Shown piece after piece: positions 8,939-17,214 of a DNA stretch of 46,971 nt. Location: positions 1-46,971 of the forward strand of contig JALSNQ010000007.1 of the NCBI GenBank assembly GCA_026986905.1, given 5' to 3'. The translations under genes were made by a program, and so were the position numbers. The notes under the pieces are model-generated. The model was not told where the DNA came from. It saw only the letters and a list, made by a program, of their open reading frames with translations, and ran no database searches. Source of the stretch: Thermofilaceae archaeon. GTDB taxonomy: Archaea > Thermoproteota > Thermoprotei > Thermofilales > Thermofilaceae. How positions within the stretch are numbered: position 1 is the first letter of the stretch; the number at the start of each line of letters is the position of its first letter.

Positions 8939-10174
8939 GTGGGAGGTTTATGTTGTGTGGGCTTTAATAGGGTTAGGGGTCTCGCGGATTGGCTTGCGCT
9001 GAATAGGGACATGGCTGTCATGGTGGTAGCGGTTTTCCTTATTACTGCTGGGAATCAGCTGTGGACCAAGTATATGCCTAAGTACCTTGCATACCTTGGG
9101 GCTGGCATATGGGTTATCGGCTTCTACGGGTTTATGGAGCAGTTTTTGGGCGCTGTGTACCAGTACCCGGGCGGGCTTGTCGCAGACAGGCTCGGCGCTA
9201 AGAGGGCGCTTGTCTTCTTTACGCTTGTCTCGGCCCTGGGGTATGCGGTTTTCCTGCTGGCTGATAGCTGGCAGCTTATCCTGGTGGGGACGGTGCTGGC
9301 GCTTATCTGGGAGAGCATGTCTTCTCCGGCGATTTTCGCCCTGATAGGGGACGTGTTGCCTAGGGATAAGCGTGCGATGGGGTTTAGCGTGCAGTCTATT
9401 TTGAAGCGGCTGCCGATCATTGTGGCGCCGCCCCTGGGCGGCTATCTAATAGAAGTGTATGGGTACAGGGGAGGAATGAGGATAGGCTTCGCAGTGTCGA
9501 TAGTAGCGGCTCTCGCCGCCGCGTTCCTGCAGGAGAAGTTCTATACTCCTAGGACTAGGAGGAGTAGGGGCTTTGAAAGCCCGTTTTCGCTGTGGCCTTT
9601 AATGCCTGCGTCGCTGAAGAAGCTGCTTGTATCTGACGTGTTGGCGCGTATGGCCAGCTACATGGTGAAGGTCTATGTTGTGCTCTACGTGCTGGACGTG
9701 TTGGGCGCGACGCCAGTCATGTACGGTCTACTAGTGTCTCTCCAGATGGCGGCGGCCATTTCAAGCTACCTTCCGGCGGCCAAGCTGGCCGACACGTATG
9801 GTAGGGGCCCCTTCATCTCGGCTACCTTTGCGGCGTTCAGCCTCTTCCCGTTGGCCTTGGCGCTCACTACGAGTCCAGGGCTGCTTCCTGCGGCTTTTCT
9901 GATAGCGGGGCTGAGGGAGATAGGCGAGCCCGCGCGGAAGGCTCTTATAGTCGATCTCTCCGGGGAGGCCCATAGGGGTAAGGTTATAGGGCTCTACTAC
10001 CTCATAAGGGAGTCCGTCACCATGCCTGCCCCGCTAATCGGCGCCGCGCTGTGGGCTTTGACGCCCAGGCTGCCCTTCTATGCGGCCTTCCTCGTGGGGT
10101 CTCTGTCTCTAGCGTTTTTCCTGGCTACGCGGCCCGACAGGGAGGGGGAGGGCGCTGAAGATAAATATTATTGA
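8939..10174 (+). CDS. Major facilitator superfamily transporter
   Basis: A 411-residue, 12-helix secondary transporter. The MFS motif A between helices 2 and 3 is clear (GGLVADRLGAKRAL, near residue 78), and the second half repeats the fold after the basic loop TPRTRRSRGFESPF, with a matching YLPAAKLADTYGRG. A GxxREIGEPARK segment near residue 325 lies in the second half. The listed GTG start and an in-frame GTG at 8957 are both possible because the first helix begins near residue 26. The substrate is unknown; drug or metabolite efflux is common in this group. It stands alone between tRNA genes. Confidence 0.9.
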   Translation: MGGLCCVGFNRVRGLADWLALNRDMAVMVVAVFLITAGNQLWTKYMPKYLAYLGAGIWVIGFYGFMEQFLGAVYQYPGGLVADRLGAKRALVFFTLVSALGYAVFLLADSWQLILVGTVLALIWESMSSPAIFALIGDVLPRDKRAMGFSVQSILKRLPIIVAPPLGGYLIEVYGYRGGMRIGFAVSIVAALAAAFLQEKFYTPRTRRSRGFESPFSLWPLMPASLKKLLVSDVLARMASYMVKVYVVLYVLDVLGATPVMYGLLVSLQMAAAISSYLPAAKLADTYGRGPFISATFAAFSLFPLALALTTSPGLLPAAFLIAGLREIGEPARKALIVDLSGEAHRGKVIGLYYLIRESVTMPAPLIGAALWALTPRLPFYAAFLVGSLSLAFFLATRPDREGEGAEDKYY

Positions 10175-10196
10175 AAGGAGATACACCCTGAGCCGC

Positions 10197-10314
10197 GCCG
10201 GGGTGGCCGAGTGGACCAAGGCGGCGGGCTCGAGATCTGGGTGAGAGATAGCCTGGCCGCGTAACCCGCTGCCCCATGCGGGGCGCCCGGGTTCGAATCC
10301 CGGCCCCGGCGCCA
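10197..10314 (+). tRNA. tRNA-Ser (CGA), one intron
   Basis: A class II tRNA: acceptor GCCGGGG/CCCCGGC, discriminator G, encoded CCA, D-arm GCCGAGTGG and a long variable arm GCCCC-ATGC-GGGGC. The anticodon stem GCGGG/CCCGC holds loop CTCGAG-A with anticodon CGA, interrupted at about 37/38 by an intron of about 29 bases. A TATA-like GATAAATATTATT sits about 30 bases upstream, inside the end of the MFS gene. Confidence 0.92.
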
Positions 10315-10360
10315 TTTAGGCCCGCTAAAAATATGTAGATCCTGTTGCGCAAAAATATCG

Positions 10361-10452
10361 GCCGGGGTAGCTCAGCTGGGAGAGCGCCTGGCTGAAGATC
10401 TCCCTACACAGGCACCAGGAGGTCCCGGGTTCAAATCCCGGCCCCGGCACCA
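10361..10452 (+). tRNA. tRNA-Phe (GAA), one intron
   Basis: The acceptor GCCGGGG pairs with CCCCGGC, then A and encoded CCA. D-arm GCTC/GAGC, anticodon stem CCTGG/CCAGG, and loop CTGAAG-A give anticodon GAA. An intron of about 16 bases sits at the canonical 37/38 site. The upstream element GCTAAAAATATG is a likely TATA box about 30 bases before the gene. Confidence 0.93.
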
Positions 10453-10740
10453 GCTTTCTCGTGGGCGACGTGGTCTGCCTCAGGATGCCCGTTATTGTTG
10501 TCGTGTTGAGCTGTAGAGATGCTGCGCGTCCAGCTATGCGACACGTGTGCCGTGGGTGGCGGAGCCGGCTTGGGATTGAAGGCTGTCTCAGTGGTGGACG
10601 CCGCGGCGCGCCCTGGAGGTGTTGGCGGAAAGGCCTCTATCCTACCTTGGGTGTTATACGGCGGGGAGGCTGGTCTGCGGTACAGGCCGGGTTCCTGTTA
10701 AGGCCGCGTTAATCCTCGGGGCCGTGTAGAAAATGGGGGA
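10453..10740. other. Intergenic stretch between tRNA-Phe and tRNA-Lys, no supported gene
   Basis: These 288 GC-rich bases hold two short overlapping plus-strand ORFs (83 and 60 codons). Neither looks like a protein I know, and codon use is irregular; the 60-codon one contains LCDTCAVGGG, but a single CxxC is weak evidence. Both tRNAs point toward or across this stretch, so it may be a shared downstream region. I cannot exclude a small RNA. Confidence 0.4.
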
Positions 10741-10849
10741 TGGCGGGCCGGCCGGGATTCGAACCCGGGGCCTACGGGTTAAGAGCCTCGGCCCACCCGC
10801 CTTGGTGGGCCGGGTTGGCCGCCGCTCTACCGGGCTGAGCTACCGGCCC
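10741..10849 (-). tRNA. tRNA-Lys (CTT), one intron at 30/31
   Basis: Minus strand. Acceptor GGGCCGG/CCGGCCC, discriminator G, encoded CCA, D-arm GCTC/GAGC. The anticodon stem GCGG-G/CCCGT with loop CTCTTAA gives anticodon CTT. About 32 bases are inserted inside the 5' strand of the anticodon stem, between positions 30 and 31; the insert begins CCAAC, ends CCGAG and contains GGCCCACC/GGTGGGCC, which can form a hairpin. The same position and similar ends are seen in tRNA-Trp. Confidence 0.9.
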
Positions 10850-10882
10850 GCCGCTCAGCCGCCTAGTAATCAGGTTTTTTCT

Positions 10883-10898
10883 GCTAAAATACTTTATC
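10883..10898 (-). promoter_or_regulatory. Promoter element of tRNA-Lys, identical to that of tRNA-Asn
   Basis: The minus-strand 16-mer GATAAAGTATTTTAGC ends 34 bases upstream of tRNA-Lys. The identical 16-mer lies at 42090-42105 upstream of tRNA-Asn. Its core AAAGTATTTTA resembles an archaeal TATA box with upstream BRE-like purines. It lies just past the 3' end of trpS. Confidence 0.5.
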
Positions 10899-12071
10899 CT
10901 AGTATGGCTGTAACGGCTGTCTCGGCTTGAACTCCCAGTTCCACATCTCGCTGGCTAGTTTCCCGTCGTACATCATGCGGCGCGCCTTTTTTTCTGCGTG
11001 TTTTAGCCTGCGCTGGTGTTCCTCTAGGAACCGCTTTACGCGTTCTGCGAGTTCCCGCTTGCAGGGGCCGCAGAGGAGCCTGCCTGTGCGGCACGCTAGT
11101 TCCCGTTCTGCAAGTTTTTTGTCGTCTTCTTCGAAGAGGAGCGTGTACCAGTGGTATACGACGCATATTTCGGGTCTGCCTCCAAGCCTACGCTGCTCTT
11201 CCTTTGTGGCCCTACCGCCTGTAAACGCGTTGAGTATCTTCTTTACCGCCGTCTCGGGCTGCTCGTTTAGCAGGATGGCTGTTTCAGGCTCGCTGGCGGA
11301 CATCTTTGTGCCCGGCCCTAGGAGGCCCCACACGAACTTTGAGAGGAGCTCGGCCGTCTTGTAGAAGCCCAGCTTCGGCGCCACGTCTCGCTGCAGCCTG
11401 AAGTATGGGTCCTGGTCTATGGCGCAGGGTATGAGCGGGCGGCGGTGCTCGAATAGGGTTGGGACTATCTGCAGCGCGGGGTAGAAGATTAGCCCGATGC
11501 TAGTCTCTCCTTGGAAGCCGAATACCGCTTTTGCAGTGGAAAAGTTTATGTGACGTGCGACGTGGACGGCCGCCTTATACATTCTGCCTATAAACTCTGT
11601 GTCTCTGAAAATGAAGGTTCTGTCTTCGTCGAAGCCGAGTGCGGCTATGTTCAATATATCCTGCCTGACCCGCGGCTCCACTTCTTCGAGGCTGTCAACC
11701 TTTTTTGCGAGGTACTTTTCCTCGTCCGGGATCATTATGTACGTGTTTACCCCGAATTTTTCCTGAAGCCACTTCGTCATGAGGAAGGGTATGAGGTGGC
11801 CTATGTGCATCGGCGATTTGCTGGGGGCCCTGCCCGTATATAGGAAGAACCCCCTCCCCTCCTCGTAGTCTTTCAGCACTTTTTCCAGATCCCTGTGCGC
11901 GAAGAAGAAGCCCCGCCTCAGCAGTGGGTGGAGCCCGCCTGCGGTGGACCTTATCCTCTCTAGAAGCTCCGGGGTTATCTTTGACACGCCGAAGTCTTCT
12001 ATAAGGCGCTCGTAGTCTATCTTCCCCTTCACCTCCCAGGGAGTAACTTCGTAGCCCACGGTACGCACCAT
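10899..12071 (-). CDS. trpS: Tryptophanyl-tRNA synthetase
   Basis: Charges tRNA-Trp with tryptophan in the cytoplasm. Class I signatures are PMHIGHL (HIGH motif, near residue 85) and KMSAS (near residue 260), the KMSKS variant usual for archaeal/eukaryotic TrpRS. The C-terminal anticodon-binding part is helical and ends with WNWEFKPRQPLQPY. The ORF track starts 11 codons earlier, but that extension covers the TATA box GCTATATAGG, whose centre is about 24 bases before the ATG at 12071; the short 390-residue start is therefore favoured, with a leaderless mRNA. The matching tRNA-Trp is at 32.7 kb. Confidence 0.96.
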   Translation of the reverse strand: MVRTVGYEVTPWEVKGKIDYERLIEDFGVSKITPELLERIRSTAGGLHPLLRRGFFFAHRDLEKVLKDYEEGRGFFLYTGRAPSKSPMHIGHLIPFLMTKWLQEKFGVNTYIMIPDEEKYLAKKVDSLEEVEPRVRQDILNIAALGFDEDRTFIFRDTEFIGRMYKAAVHVARHINFSTAKAVFGFQGETSIGLIFYPALQIVPTLFEHRRPLIPCAIDQDPYFRLQRDVAPKLGFYKTAELLSKFVWGLLGPGTKMSASEPETAILLNEQPETAVKKILNAFTGGRATKEEQRRLGGRPEICVVYHWYTLLFEEDDKKLAERELACRTGRLLCGPCKRELAERVKRFLEEHQRRLKHAEKKARRMMYDGKLASEMWNWEFKPRQPLQPY

Positions 12072-12091
12072 CGCCCTATCTCTAGGCGCCC

Positions 12092-12099
12092 CTATATAG
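12092..12099 (-). promoter_or_regulatory. TATA box of trpS
   Basis: CTATATAG is centred about 24 bases before the chosen trpS ATG, which predicts transcription starting at or next to the A of the start codon. Confidence 0.6.
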
Positions 12100-12140
12100 C
12101 ACACGCTGCCCCGGCGAGAAAATTATATTGGCTGGGGCGT

Positions 12141-12150
12141 CTATAAAAAC
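12141..12150 (+). promoter_or_regulatory. TATA box of tRNA-Glu
   Basis: CTATAAAAAC starts 26 bases upstream of the first base of tRNA-Glu (TTC), the expected archaeal spacing. Confidence 0.6.
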
Positions 12151-12166
12151 GGCTGCCGGGATCGGT

Positions 12167-12298
12167 GCCCCGGTGGTGTAGCCCGGCCAAGCCCAGCCCT
12201 GCACGGGTAGCCGAAAGCATACCGGCCTTTCGTGCGGCGGCCCCCTTGTCCGCGGAGAAAGCCGGTGATCCCGGGTTCAAATCCCGGCCGGGGCACCA
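12167..12298 (+). tRNA. tRNA-Glu (TTC), two introns, one in the D-arm
   Basis: Acceptor GCCCCGG/CCGGGGC, discriminator A, encoded CCA, T-arm CCGGG-TTCAAAT-CCCGG. The anticodon stem CCGGC/GCCGG with loop CTTTCG gives anticodon TTC, with an intron of about 27 bases at 37/38. A second insert of about 26 bases splits the D-arm: GTGTAGCCCGGCCAA and the 3' D-stem GCAT are separated, with AAGC repeated at both edges. D-arm introns are rare outside Thermoproteales-like archaea. Splice points are inferred by comparison with standard archaeal tRNA-Glu. Confidence 0.88.
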
Positions 12299-12382
12299 CG
12301 GTTACCGGTTCTGGGGTTCTACCCGGCGGCCGTGTTTCACCGAAAACAACAAAAACCCTCTGCATAATCACATTAACGCAGA

Positions 12383-12515
12383 GCCGGGGTCGCCTAGCCT
12401 GGCCGAGGGCGCCGGATCCCTGATAGCCTGGGAGAAGGGAGGCGTGACTCATAGTCGCGTGGCCGGGCGGCGAGAAATCCGGTCATCCCGGGTTCGAAGC
12501 CCGGCCCCGGCACCA
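12383..12515 (+). tRNA. Elongator tRNA-Met (CAT), two introns
   Basis: Acceptor GCCGGGG/CCCCGGC, discriminator A, encoded CCA, D-region GCCTAGCCTGGCC. The stem CCGGA/TCCGG encloses CTCATA-A with anticodon CAT. About 31 bases are inserted just before the loop (near 31/32) and about 23 at 37/38, so the seven-base loop is flanked by introns on both sides. The arms match crenarchaeal elongator Met rather than initiator. A tRNA-Ile2 (CAT with modified C) is a less likely alternative. Confidence 0.82.
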
Positions 12516-12567
12516 GCCTTGTTGGAGAAGGTTTTAAACCCCAGGGAGTATTCTCCCCTAGAGGGGT

Positions 12568-13074
12568 TTGGTGGGGCGTAGAGGTTCTCTCGGCGTTGCG
12601 GCGCTAAGCGTCCCGTTTGTGCCCACTCCAGTCCAGGTTATTAGGCGTGCGCTCGAAGTCGCGGGGCTAGGGGAGGGGGAGCTCTACTACGAGCCTGGAT
12701 GCGGCGATGGTAGGGGGGTTGTGATGGCTGCCGCCGAGTTCGGGGCTAGGGCGGTTGGCGTGGAGATTAGGCGTGACTTATTCGAGGCGGCTGTGAGGAG
12801 GGTCGTTGAGGCGGGAGTTGAGGATAGGGTGCTTTTGCTTCACGGTAGTTTCATGGAGTTCGGCGTGCCTAAGGCGGATGTCGTCTTTCTCTACCTGCTT
12901 TCCTCTGTGAATGAGAAGTTGAGGCCGGCTTTTGAGGAGTCTCTGAGCGAGGGTGCGCGGGTGGTGTCCCACGATTTTGCCGTGGAGGCGTGGAAGCCTG
13001 TTAGGATAGTATTGGTGGAGGAGCATGGCAGGATACACAGGATTTATTATTACGTTGCAGGGGAGAGTTGGTGA
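12568..13074 (+). CDS. aKMT-like protein lysine methyltransferase
   Basis: A small SAM-dependent methyltransferase closely resembling crenarchaeal aKMT, which methylates many lysines on cell proteins with broad specificity. Shared features are the N-terminal VPFVPTPVQVIRRALEVA, SAM motif I YEPGCGDGRGVVMAAAEFGA (family: YDLGCGDGR), the acidic GVEIRRDLF, FLYLLSSVNEKLRPAFE, and GARVVSHDFAVEAWKP. The ORF opens with TTG at 12568; the GTG at 12571 is as likely. A TATA-like GTTTTAAAC lies about 30 bases upstream. It is followed after six bases by rpoL and is probably co-transcribed. Length (about 168) fits the family. Confidence 0.85.
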   Translation: MVGRRGSLGVAALSVPFVPTPVQVIRRALEVAGLGEGELYYEPGCGDGRGVVMAAAEFGARAVGVEIRRDLFEAAVRRVVEAGVEDRVLLLHGSFMEFGVPKADVVFLYLLSSVNEKLRPAFEESLSEGARVVSHDFAVEAWKPVRIVLVEEHGRIHRIYYYVAGESW

Positions 13075-13080
13075 GCTGTC

Positions 13081-13356
13081 ATGGTTGAAGTGGAGGTAGT
13101 GAAGTATACTAGTAATGTGTTGGAGGTTCGTGTGCGGGGAGAGGGGCACACCCTGCTTAACCTTTTCGTGGACGAGCTTAACAGTATGAAAGGCGTCACG
13201 GCCGCTTACCGCGTAGAGCACCCTCTCCTGGGGGTGGCTAGCCTTCTGGTGAGGACGGAGAACGGCGTAGATCCTTTGGAGGCTCTCCGCGAGGCCGAGG
13301 GTAGGATACGTGAGAAGCTTGAAGATTTCAAGAAGCAGGTTAGGGAGCAGTTGTGA
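13081..13356 (+). CDS. rpoL: RNA polymerase subunit L (Rpo11)
   Basis: Rpo11, homologue of eukaryotic Rpb11 and of half of the bacterial alpha dimer, pairs with RpoD (Rpo3) in the assembly platform of RNA polymerase. The diagnostic part is GEGHTLLNLFVDELNSMKGVTAAYRVEHPLLG, then LLVRTENGVDPLEALREA and a long C-terminal helix. Length 91 is normal. The ATG follows the methyltransferase stop by six bases with a GGTGAG ribosome-site-like stretch. It is followed closely by the RNase III-like gene. Confidence 0.95.
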   Translation: MVEVEVVKYTSNVLEVRVRGEGHTLLNLFVDELNSMKGVTAAYRVEHPLLGVASLLVRTENGVDPLEALREAEGRIREKLEDFKKQVREQL

Positions 13357-13387
13357 CAGGTGTCTCTCCTCGGCGTATCTCTTCGAC

Positions 13388-13723
13388 ATGAAGCTTGCCA
13401 GGCTGGGGGACGCTGTGGTTAATTTTTTAGTGTCAGCGGCTTTGACGGAAACGAGTGGGCGCCCCCACGGTGTTAAGGTTGAGGACAGGGTGCTAGACAG
13501 GGTGTATTCCCTGGCCTTGAAGGGTGTTTCGGGCAGGGTGCCCAGAGGTTTTAGGGGCGCCGACGCGGTAGAGGCGCTCTATGGCTGTCTCTGGTTGTGC
13601 GGCGCACTGAACGTTGAGAGGGAGGTTGAGCGTATTTCTGGCTGTCTCGGTGAGGGCGGGGGGCTCGCCGAATGCGTCGCCGATAGATTATCGGAGATCA
13701 TTGAAAAAATATCGGGAAAATAA
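13388..13723 (+). CDS. Small RNase III-like domain protein
   Basis: A compact 111-residue protein with the two halves of an RNase III catalytic domain: MKLARLGDAVVNFLVSAAL (compare the RNase III signature ...FLGDAVL) and ADAVEALYGCLWLCGALN (compare ADxxEAxxGAxYLD). The Asp of LGD and the D..E pair are kept, but the first Glu of the bacterial signature is not seen and there is no dsRNA-binding domain. This fits the archaeal Ribonuclease III family without dsRBD. I chose ATG 13388; upstream the frame is open but overlaps rpoL. It may process rRNA or other structured RNA as a dimer; this is inference. Confidence 0.65.
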   Translation: MKLARLGDAVVNFLVSAALTETSGRPHGVKVEDRVLDRVYSLALKGVSGRVPRGFRGADAVEALYGCLWLCGALNVEREVERISGCLGEGGGLAECVADRLSEIIEKISGK

Positions 13724-14003
13724 GGTTGCGGGAATCTGGGAGCCCCCTGGCTTCCCCGGTTATTTCCTATACTTCCTTATCTGCGGCGCCTGCCTTGCGT
13801 GTACGCTTCGGCGTGGAGTATACGGCGCCTAAAGTTTCTCCAGTTACGCCGACGCGGTGGGAGGTTCTTCCGAGGTTTTGCGGGAATCTTCGGTGTAGCG
13901 TTCCTAACCTTTCCCGCTTTTGTTAGACTTCCGTGGGACGGCATACACAGCTCACCTAGCTATTGAGTACACCCATGGGCGTAAATAAAAGGGTTTAGGC
14001 GTT
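13724..14003. other. 280-base intergenic stretch, no supported gene
   Basis: The stretch lies between two convergent genes. It contains a GGCGCC pair flanking the hairpin ACGC-TTCG-GCGT near 13780-13830, and two copies of the string GCGGGAATCT 150 bases apart. Two short ORFs overlap here but show no protein-like pattern. It could hold an unrecognised small RNA; I see no RNase P, SRP or C/D box signature. Confidence 0.35.
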
Positions 14004-15722
14004 TTACCCGGCCCTCTCAGCGCTTGCCTTCCTGTATAGCTCCTCGACTATTTCGAGAAGCGCTCTGCCACTAGCTGTGAGGCCGCTCCCCTTCCCCAGG
14101 TACTTTGCGCGCCTCGCGAGTATTATGGCTGTTTTCACGGTGTCCAAGTCGAGTCTAAGCGTGTTTATGAGTCGTGCCGGGTCGTCTGTTCCCATCTCCG
14201 AGACCGCTTTTAACACTTGGATAAGAACTGGGTGAATGGGTACGGCTATCCCCCTCTCAACCCCCATTACGGCGTCCTTAAGGCGGAGGCCCACGGTGGT
14301 AAGCGTAAGGTAGCCCGTAGGCGTCGTTTTCACGAGCCCCCGTGTTTCGAGTTTTTCTAAGGCTATGTGTGTGTCCTCCCCATATTTTTTGAAGGAGTCA
14401 ACTACTCTTTCCTTCTCAACGCTCCGCCCAGAGGGAATGCGCTTCAATATCAATGCCTCGAGGCCTGTTAGGAAGAGACTTTTTCTAGACGTTCTAGCCG
14501 CGGATGCAAGCGCCCTGCCGTACCTCGTGGGCCCGCCTACGCCTAGTAACTTCTCTTCTCTTGCGGCGCTTATCCAGTCTTCTAGTGCTCCCCGTGCAGC
14601 GTCGGCCTCTATCAGCGAGCGAGCGGCTAGGACGCTTGAAGGGGACATGCCACTGGCGTCGAGTATCCTCGAGCCGTGCTCGGTCAGCTTTATAGCCTCC
14701 TTGCCGTCTACGAGGTCTCTCTCCACTAGGCCCATGGCCTCTAAGTGGTAGAGCGTTAAGGGGACGGTATAGTACTCGCCACTCCACGACTCCTCCAGCC
14801 GACTCTTGAGGAGTTTCACCGTGGGGGCTTCTTCAGGATTATTCGACGCTTTTTCCCACTGCTTCCTTATTGTTCCCAGTAGGACTAGCTCCTTCTCGCT
14901 GAGGGAGAATGGCGGCGTCTCGTAGGGCTCCTCAAGGGTTTTCCAGGCTGTAAGCGCTAGGCGGGCTGCCGGTTTGAGGGAACCTGTACTCGAGATGTAG
15001 CCTATGGTGCCTAGGAGCCTCCCCTCCTGGTCTGTGAGCCGCTTCCCATTGACCGCCTTCTCTAGCACGGATCTTATTCCTTCATCCAGTAATACGGGGG
15101 CGGGGGCCTCGAGGTTTATTTCGGCGAGCATTTTCCTGAGAAGTCTCCCCGGCCTTGTGAGTGACGCAAAGTGCCCTAAAGGTATGCTGTAGGATAGAAG
15201 ATTCATGGCCTCGAGGCTCCTTGCTAGGGGGGTATTATAGTACGTGTTTGCGGCGGGGCCTTCGGGGACTGCAATCAGAGTTCTTGCGAGAGGCTTGGAG
15301 AGGTGTATTCTTTTTCTCGAAGACGATACCGCCTCTACGGCCTCGTAGGCATCAAGGGATAATCTATCCTTGTATACAAAGCCCCTTTCGCCCAGTATGC
15401 TGAGCCACTTCTCCGGTATGTACCCGCCAGCCTCGGCCGCGCTGGCAAGCATTGTTAGAATTCGGGAGTCTATCCAAGGGTCTGCTTGGGGTGACCCCAG
15501 GCTTGACCATACTTCTAGAAGACGCCTGGCGCTGTCGGTGGTTTCAAACTTTACGTCTTCGAGGGATCCGCTTATATTGACCAAGCCTTGGACGTACATG
15601 TCGAAGAGTGTTTGTGCGAGGGATTTTTTCCCAAGGGTTTGTTCGGCCTCTTCTACGGTGAACCAGCCTTTGTCTACATGTCCCTCCAGTATTCTCAACA
15701 TGTCTAGTGATATATAGGTCAT
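14004..15722 (-). CDS. DUF505-like protein with repeated winged-helix segments
   Basis: A 572-residue cytoplasmic protein of unknown function that I associate tentatively with DUF505, a family found mostly in crenarchaea. It is built from repeated helix-helix-wing units (for example LYHLEAMGLVERDLVDGKEAIKLTEHGSRIL, and ALEKLETRGLVKTTPTGYLTLTTVGLRL, and a third near the N-terminus), like proteins with several winged-helix domains. No catalytic motif is evident. I start at the second Met (MTYISLDMLRILE) because GGAGGTG lies six bases before it, inside the longer ORF; a TATA-like GATATAAAAC is about 35 bases upstream. It is divergent from gatD. Confidence 0.7.
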   Translation of the reverse strand: MTYISLDMLRILEGHVDKGWFTVEEAEQTLGKKSLAQTLFDMYVQGLVNISGSLEDVKFETTDSARRLLEVWSSLGSPQADPWIDSRILTMLASAAEAGGYIPEKWLSILGERGFVYKDRLSLDAYEAVEAVSSSRKRIHLSKPLARTLIAVPEGPAANTYYNTPLARSLEAMNLLSYSIPLGHFASLTRPGRLLRKMLAEINLEAPAPVLLDEGIRSVLEKAVNGKRLTDQEGRLLGTIGYISSTGSLKPAARLALTAWKTLEEPYETPPFSLSEKELVLLGTIRKQWEKASNNPEEAPTVKLLKSRLEESWSGEYYTVPLTLYHLEAMGLVERDLVDGKEAIKLTEHGSRILDASGMSPSSVLAARSLIEADAARGALEDWISAAREEKLLGVGGPTRYGRALASAARTSRKSLFLTGLEALILKRIPSGRSVEKERVVDSFKKYGEDTHIALEKLETRGLVKTTPTGYLTLTTVGLRLKDAVMGVERGIAVPIHPVLIQVLKAVSEMGTDDPARLINTLRLDLDTVKTAIILARRAKYLGKGSGLTASGRALLEIVEELYRKASAERAG

Positions 15723-15867
15723 ATACCGGCACCTCCTCATGAACGGGGAGTTGTTTTATATCTATTTGGTATATCGTATTTTTAGAAAACTATATACATA
15801 ATATGTAGTAATCAGGGGCGCGAAGCACCTTTATCGACTTATGCGGTCATAGTGGGCGTAGATTTCC

Positions 15868-17214
15868 ATGAGTGCCGAGAACTACGGTGAGTCGGTAAAA
15901 AACCTGCTGGAAGCCTCGGGAGTAGAGGTGTTTGACGAAGTACTTGTAGAGACCTCTGATGGGGTAAGGCTTAAAGGCGTATTGATGCCGAGGCCGGAGG
16001 TCGGAGACCCGGAGGTTCTAGTGTTAAAGCTGGAAAACGGCTACAACATAGGCATACATGTAGACAGGGTTTCTTCCATAAAAAGCGTCGGAAGGCGGGA
16101 GCCGGCGCCGCTCGTGGAGTTAACTCTTCCGCGAGGCGTCGAAAAGCTTCCAAAAGTCTATTTCATCGGTACAGGAGGCACCATAGCCTCGAGGATCGAC
16201 TATAAGACTGGCGCGGTGTACCCCTTTTTCTCCGCGGAGGAGATATATTCTATGGTTCCGGAGCTGGAGGAGATAGCCTACATTAGGGCGGAGACCCTCT
16301 TCAGCATATTTAGCGAGGACATGACGCCTAGGCATTGGCAAAAACTTGCGGAGCGTGTAGCGGAGGTATACAGGAAGGAAGCGCCCCGTGGGATAGTGGT
16401 TGCTCATGGAACAGACACCATGCATTATAGCGCGGCGGCGCTGGGCTTCGCTCTACGCAGTGCTCCGGGGCCAGTGGTGTTCGTCGGGGCGCAGAGGTCC
16501 TCGGACAGGCCTTCTAGCGACTCGGCTTTTAACGTTATAGGAGCGGTTGTCGCTGCGATAGAGGCCCCGTTTGCGGAGTCCGTCATAGCCATGCATGGGA
16601 GTGTGAGCGATGACGTAATCCTGGTGCACAGGGGGGTTAAGGCTAGAAAAATGCATACGAGTAGGAGGGACGCCTTTATGTCCATAAACGCCTTGCCCCT
16701 AGCCGAAGTCGAGCTTCCCTCGCGTCGATTCAGACTTTTAGCAAGTAAGTATAGGGCCAGGAGGGATGAGGTAGAGGTGAAGCCCAGGTTCAGTGAAAAG
16801 GTTGCACTGCTCAAATACTATCCGGGAATGGATCCTAGCCACCTGGAGTGGGTGATCGAGAACGGGTATAGAGGCGTCGTCCTAGAGGGAACGGGGCTCG
16901 GCCATGTGGGTTCCCGTCTCCACGGCGCCGTGAGGCGTGCCGTAAAGGAGGGCTTAATCGTCGTAATGGCGTCCCAGTGTATATGGGGGCGTATCAACAT
17001 GAATGTCTATAGAACGGGTGTCGAGCTTCTCCGGGCAGGCGTCATACCTGCTGGCGATATGACCCCCGAGACCGCGTATGTGAAGCTAAGCTGGGTTCTC
17101 GGCCAGACAGATGACGTCGAGGAGGCGGTGAAGCTGTTTGAGGAGAATCTTTCCGGCGAATACGAGGAGAGAAGCGAGTATAGGGTGTACCCTGGCGCGA
17201 GGTGGTGGGCGTGA
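15868..17214 (+). CDS. gatD: Glu-tRNA(Gln) amidotransferase subunit D
   Basis: GatD is the asparaginase-like glutaminase of the archaeal GatDE complex; it releases ammonia from glutamine or asparagine for conversion of Glu-tRNA-Gln into Gln-tRNA-Gln. An N-terminal SH3-like domain (residues 1-90, DEVLVETSDGVRLKGVLMPR) precedes the asparaginase domain: YFIGTGGTIASRIDY near 98 (first catalytic Thr), AHGTDTMHYSAAAL near 182 (Thr-Asp pair) and HRGVKARKMHTSRRDAF with the catalytic Lys. Length 448 is typical. A likely TATA box (CCTTTATCG) is about 35 bases upstream. It is linked to gatE by a four-base overlap. Confidence 0.96.
   Translation: MSAENYGESVKNLLEASGVEVFDEVLVETSDGVRLKGVLMPRPEVGDPEVLVLKLENGYNIGIHVDRVSSIKSVGRREPAPLVELTLPRGVEKLPKVYFIGTGGTIASRIDYKTGAVYPFFSAEEIYSMVPELEEIAYIRAETLFSIFSEDMTPRHWQKLAERVAEVYRKEAPRGIVVAHGTDTMHYSAAALGFALRSAPGPVVFVGAQRSSDRPSSDSAFNVIGAVVAAIEAPFAESVIAMHGSVSDDVILVHRGVKARKMHTSRRDAFMSINALPLAEVELPSRRFRLLASKYRARRDEVEVKPRFSEKVALLKYYPGMDPSHLEWVIENGYRGVVLEGTGLGHVGSRLHGAVRRAVKEGLIVVMASQCIWGRINMNVYRTGVELLRAGVIPAGDMTPETAYVKLSWVLGQTDDVEEAVKLFEENLSGEYEERSEYRVYPGARWWA

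Noticed and set aside
10453-10740. Short ORFs of 83 and 60 codons between tRNA-Phe and tRNA-Lys
   Set aside because: They overlap each other in different frames, show no recognisable motif beyond a single CxxC, and have no convincing promoter or ribosome site.
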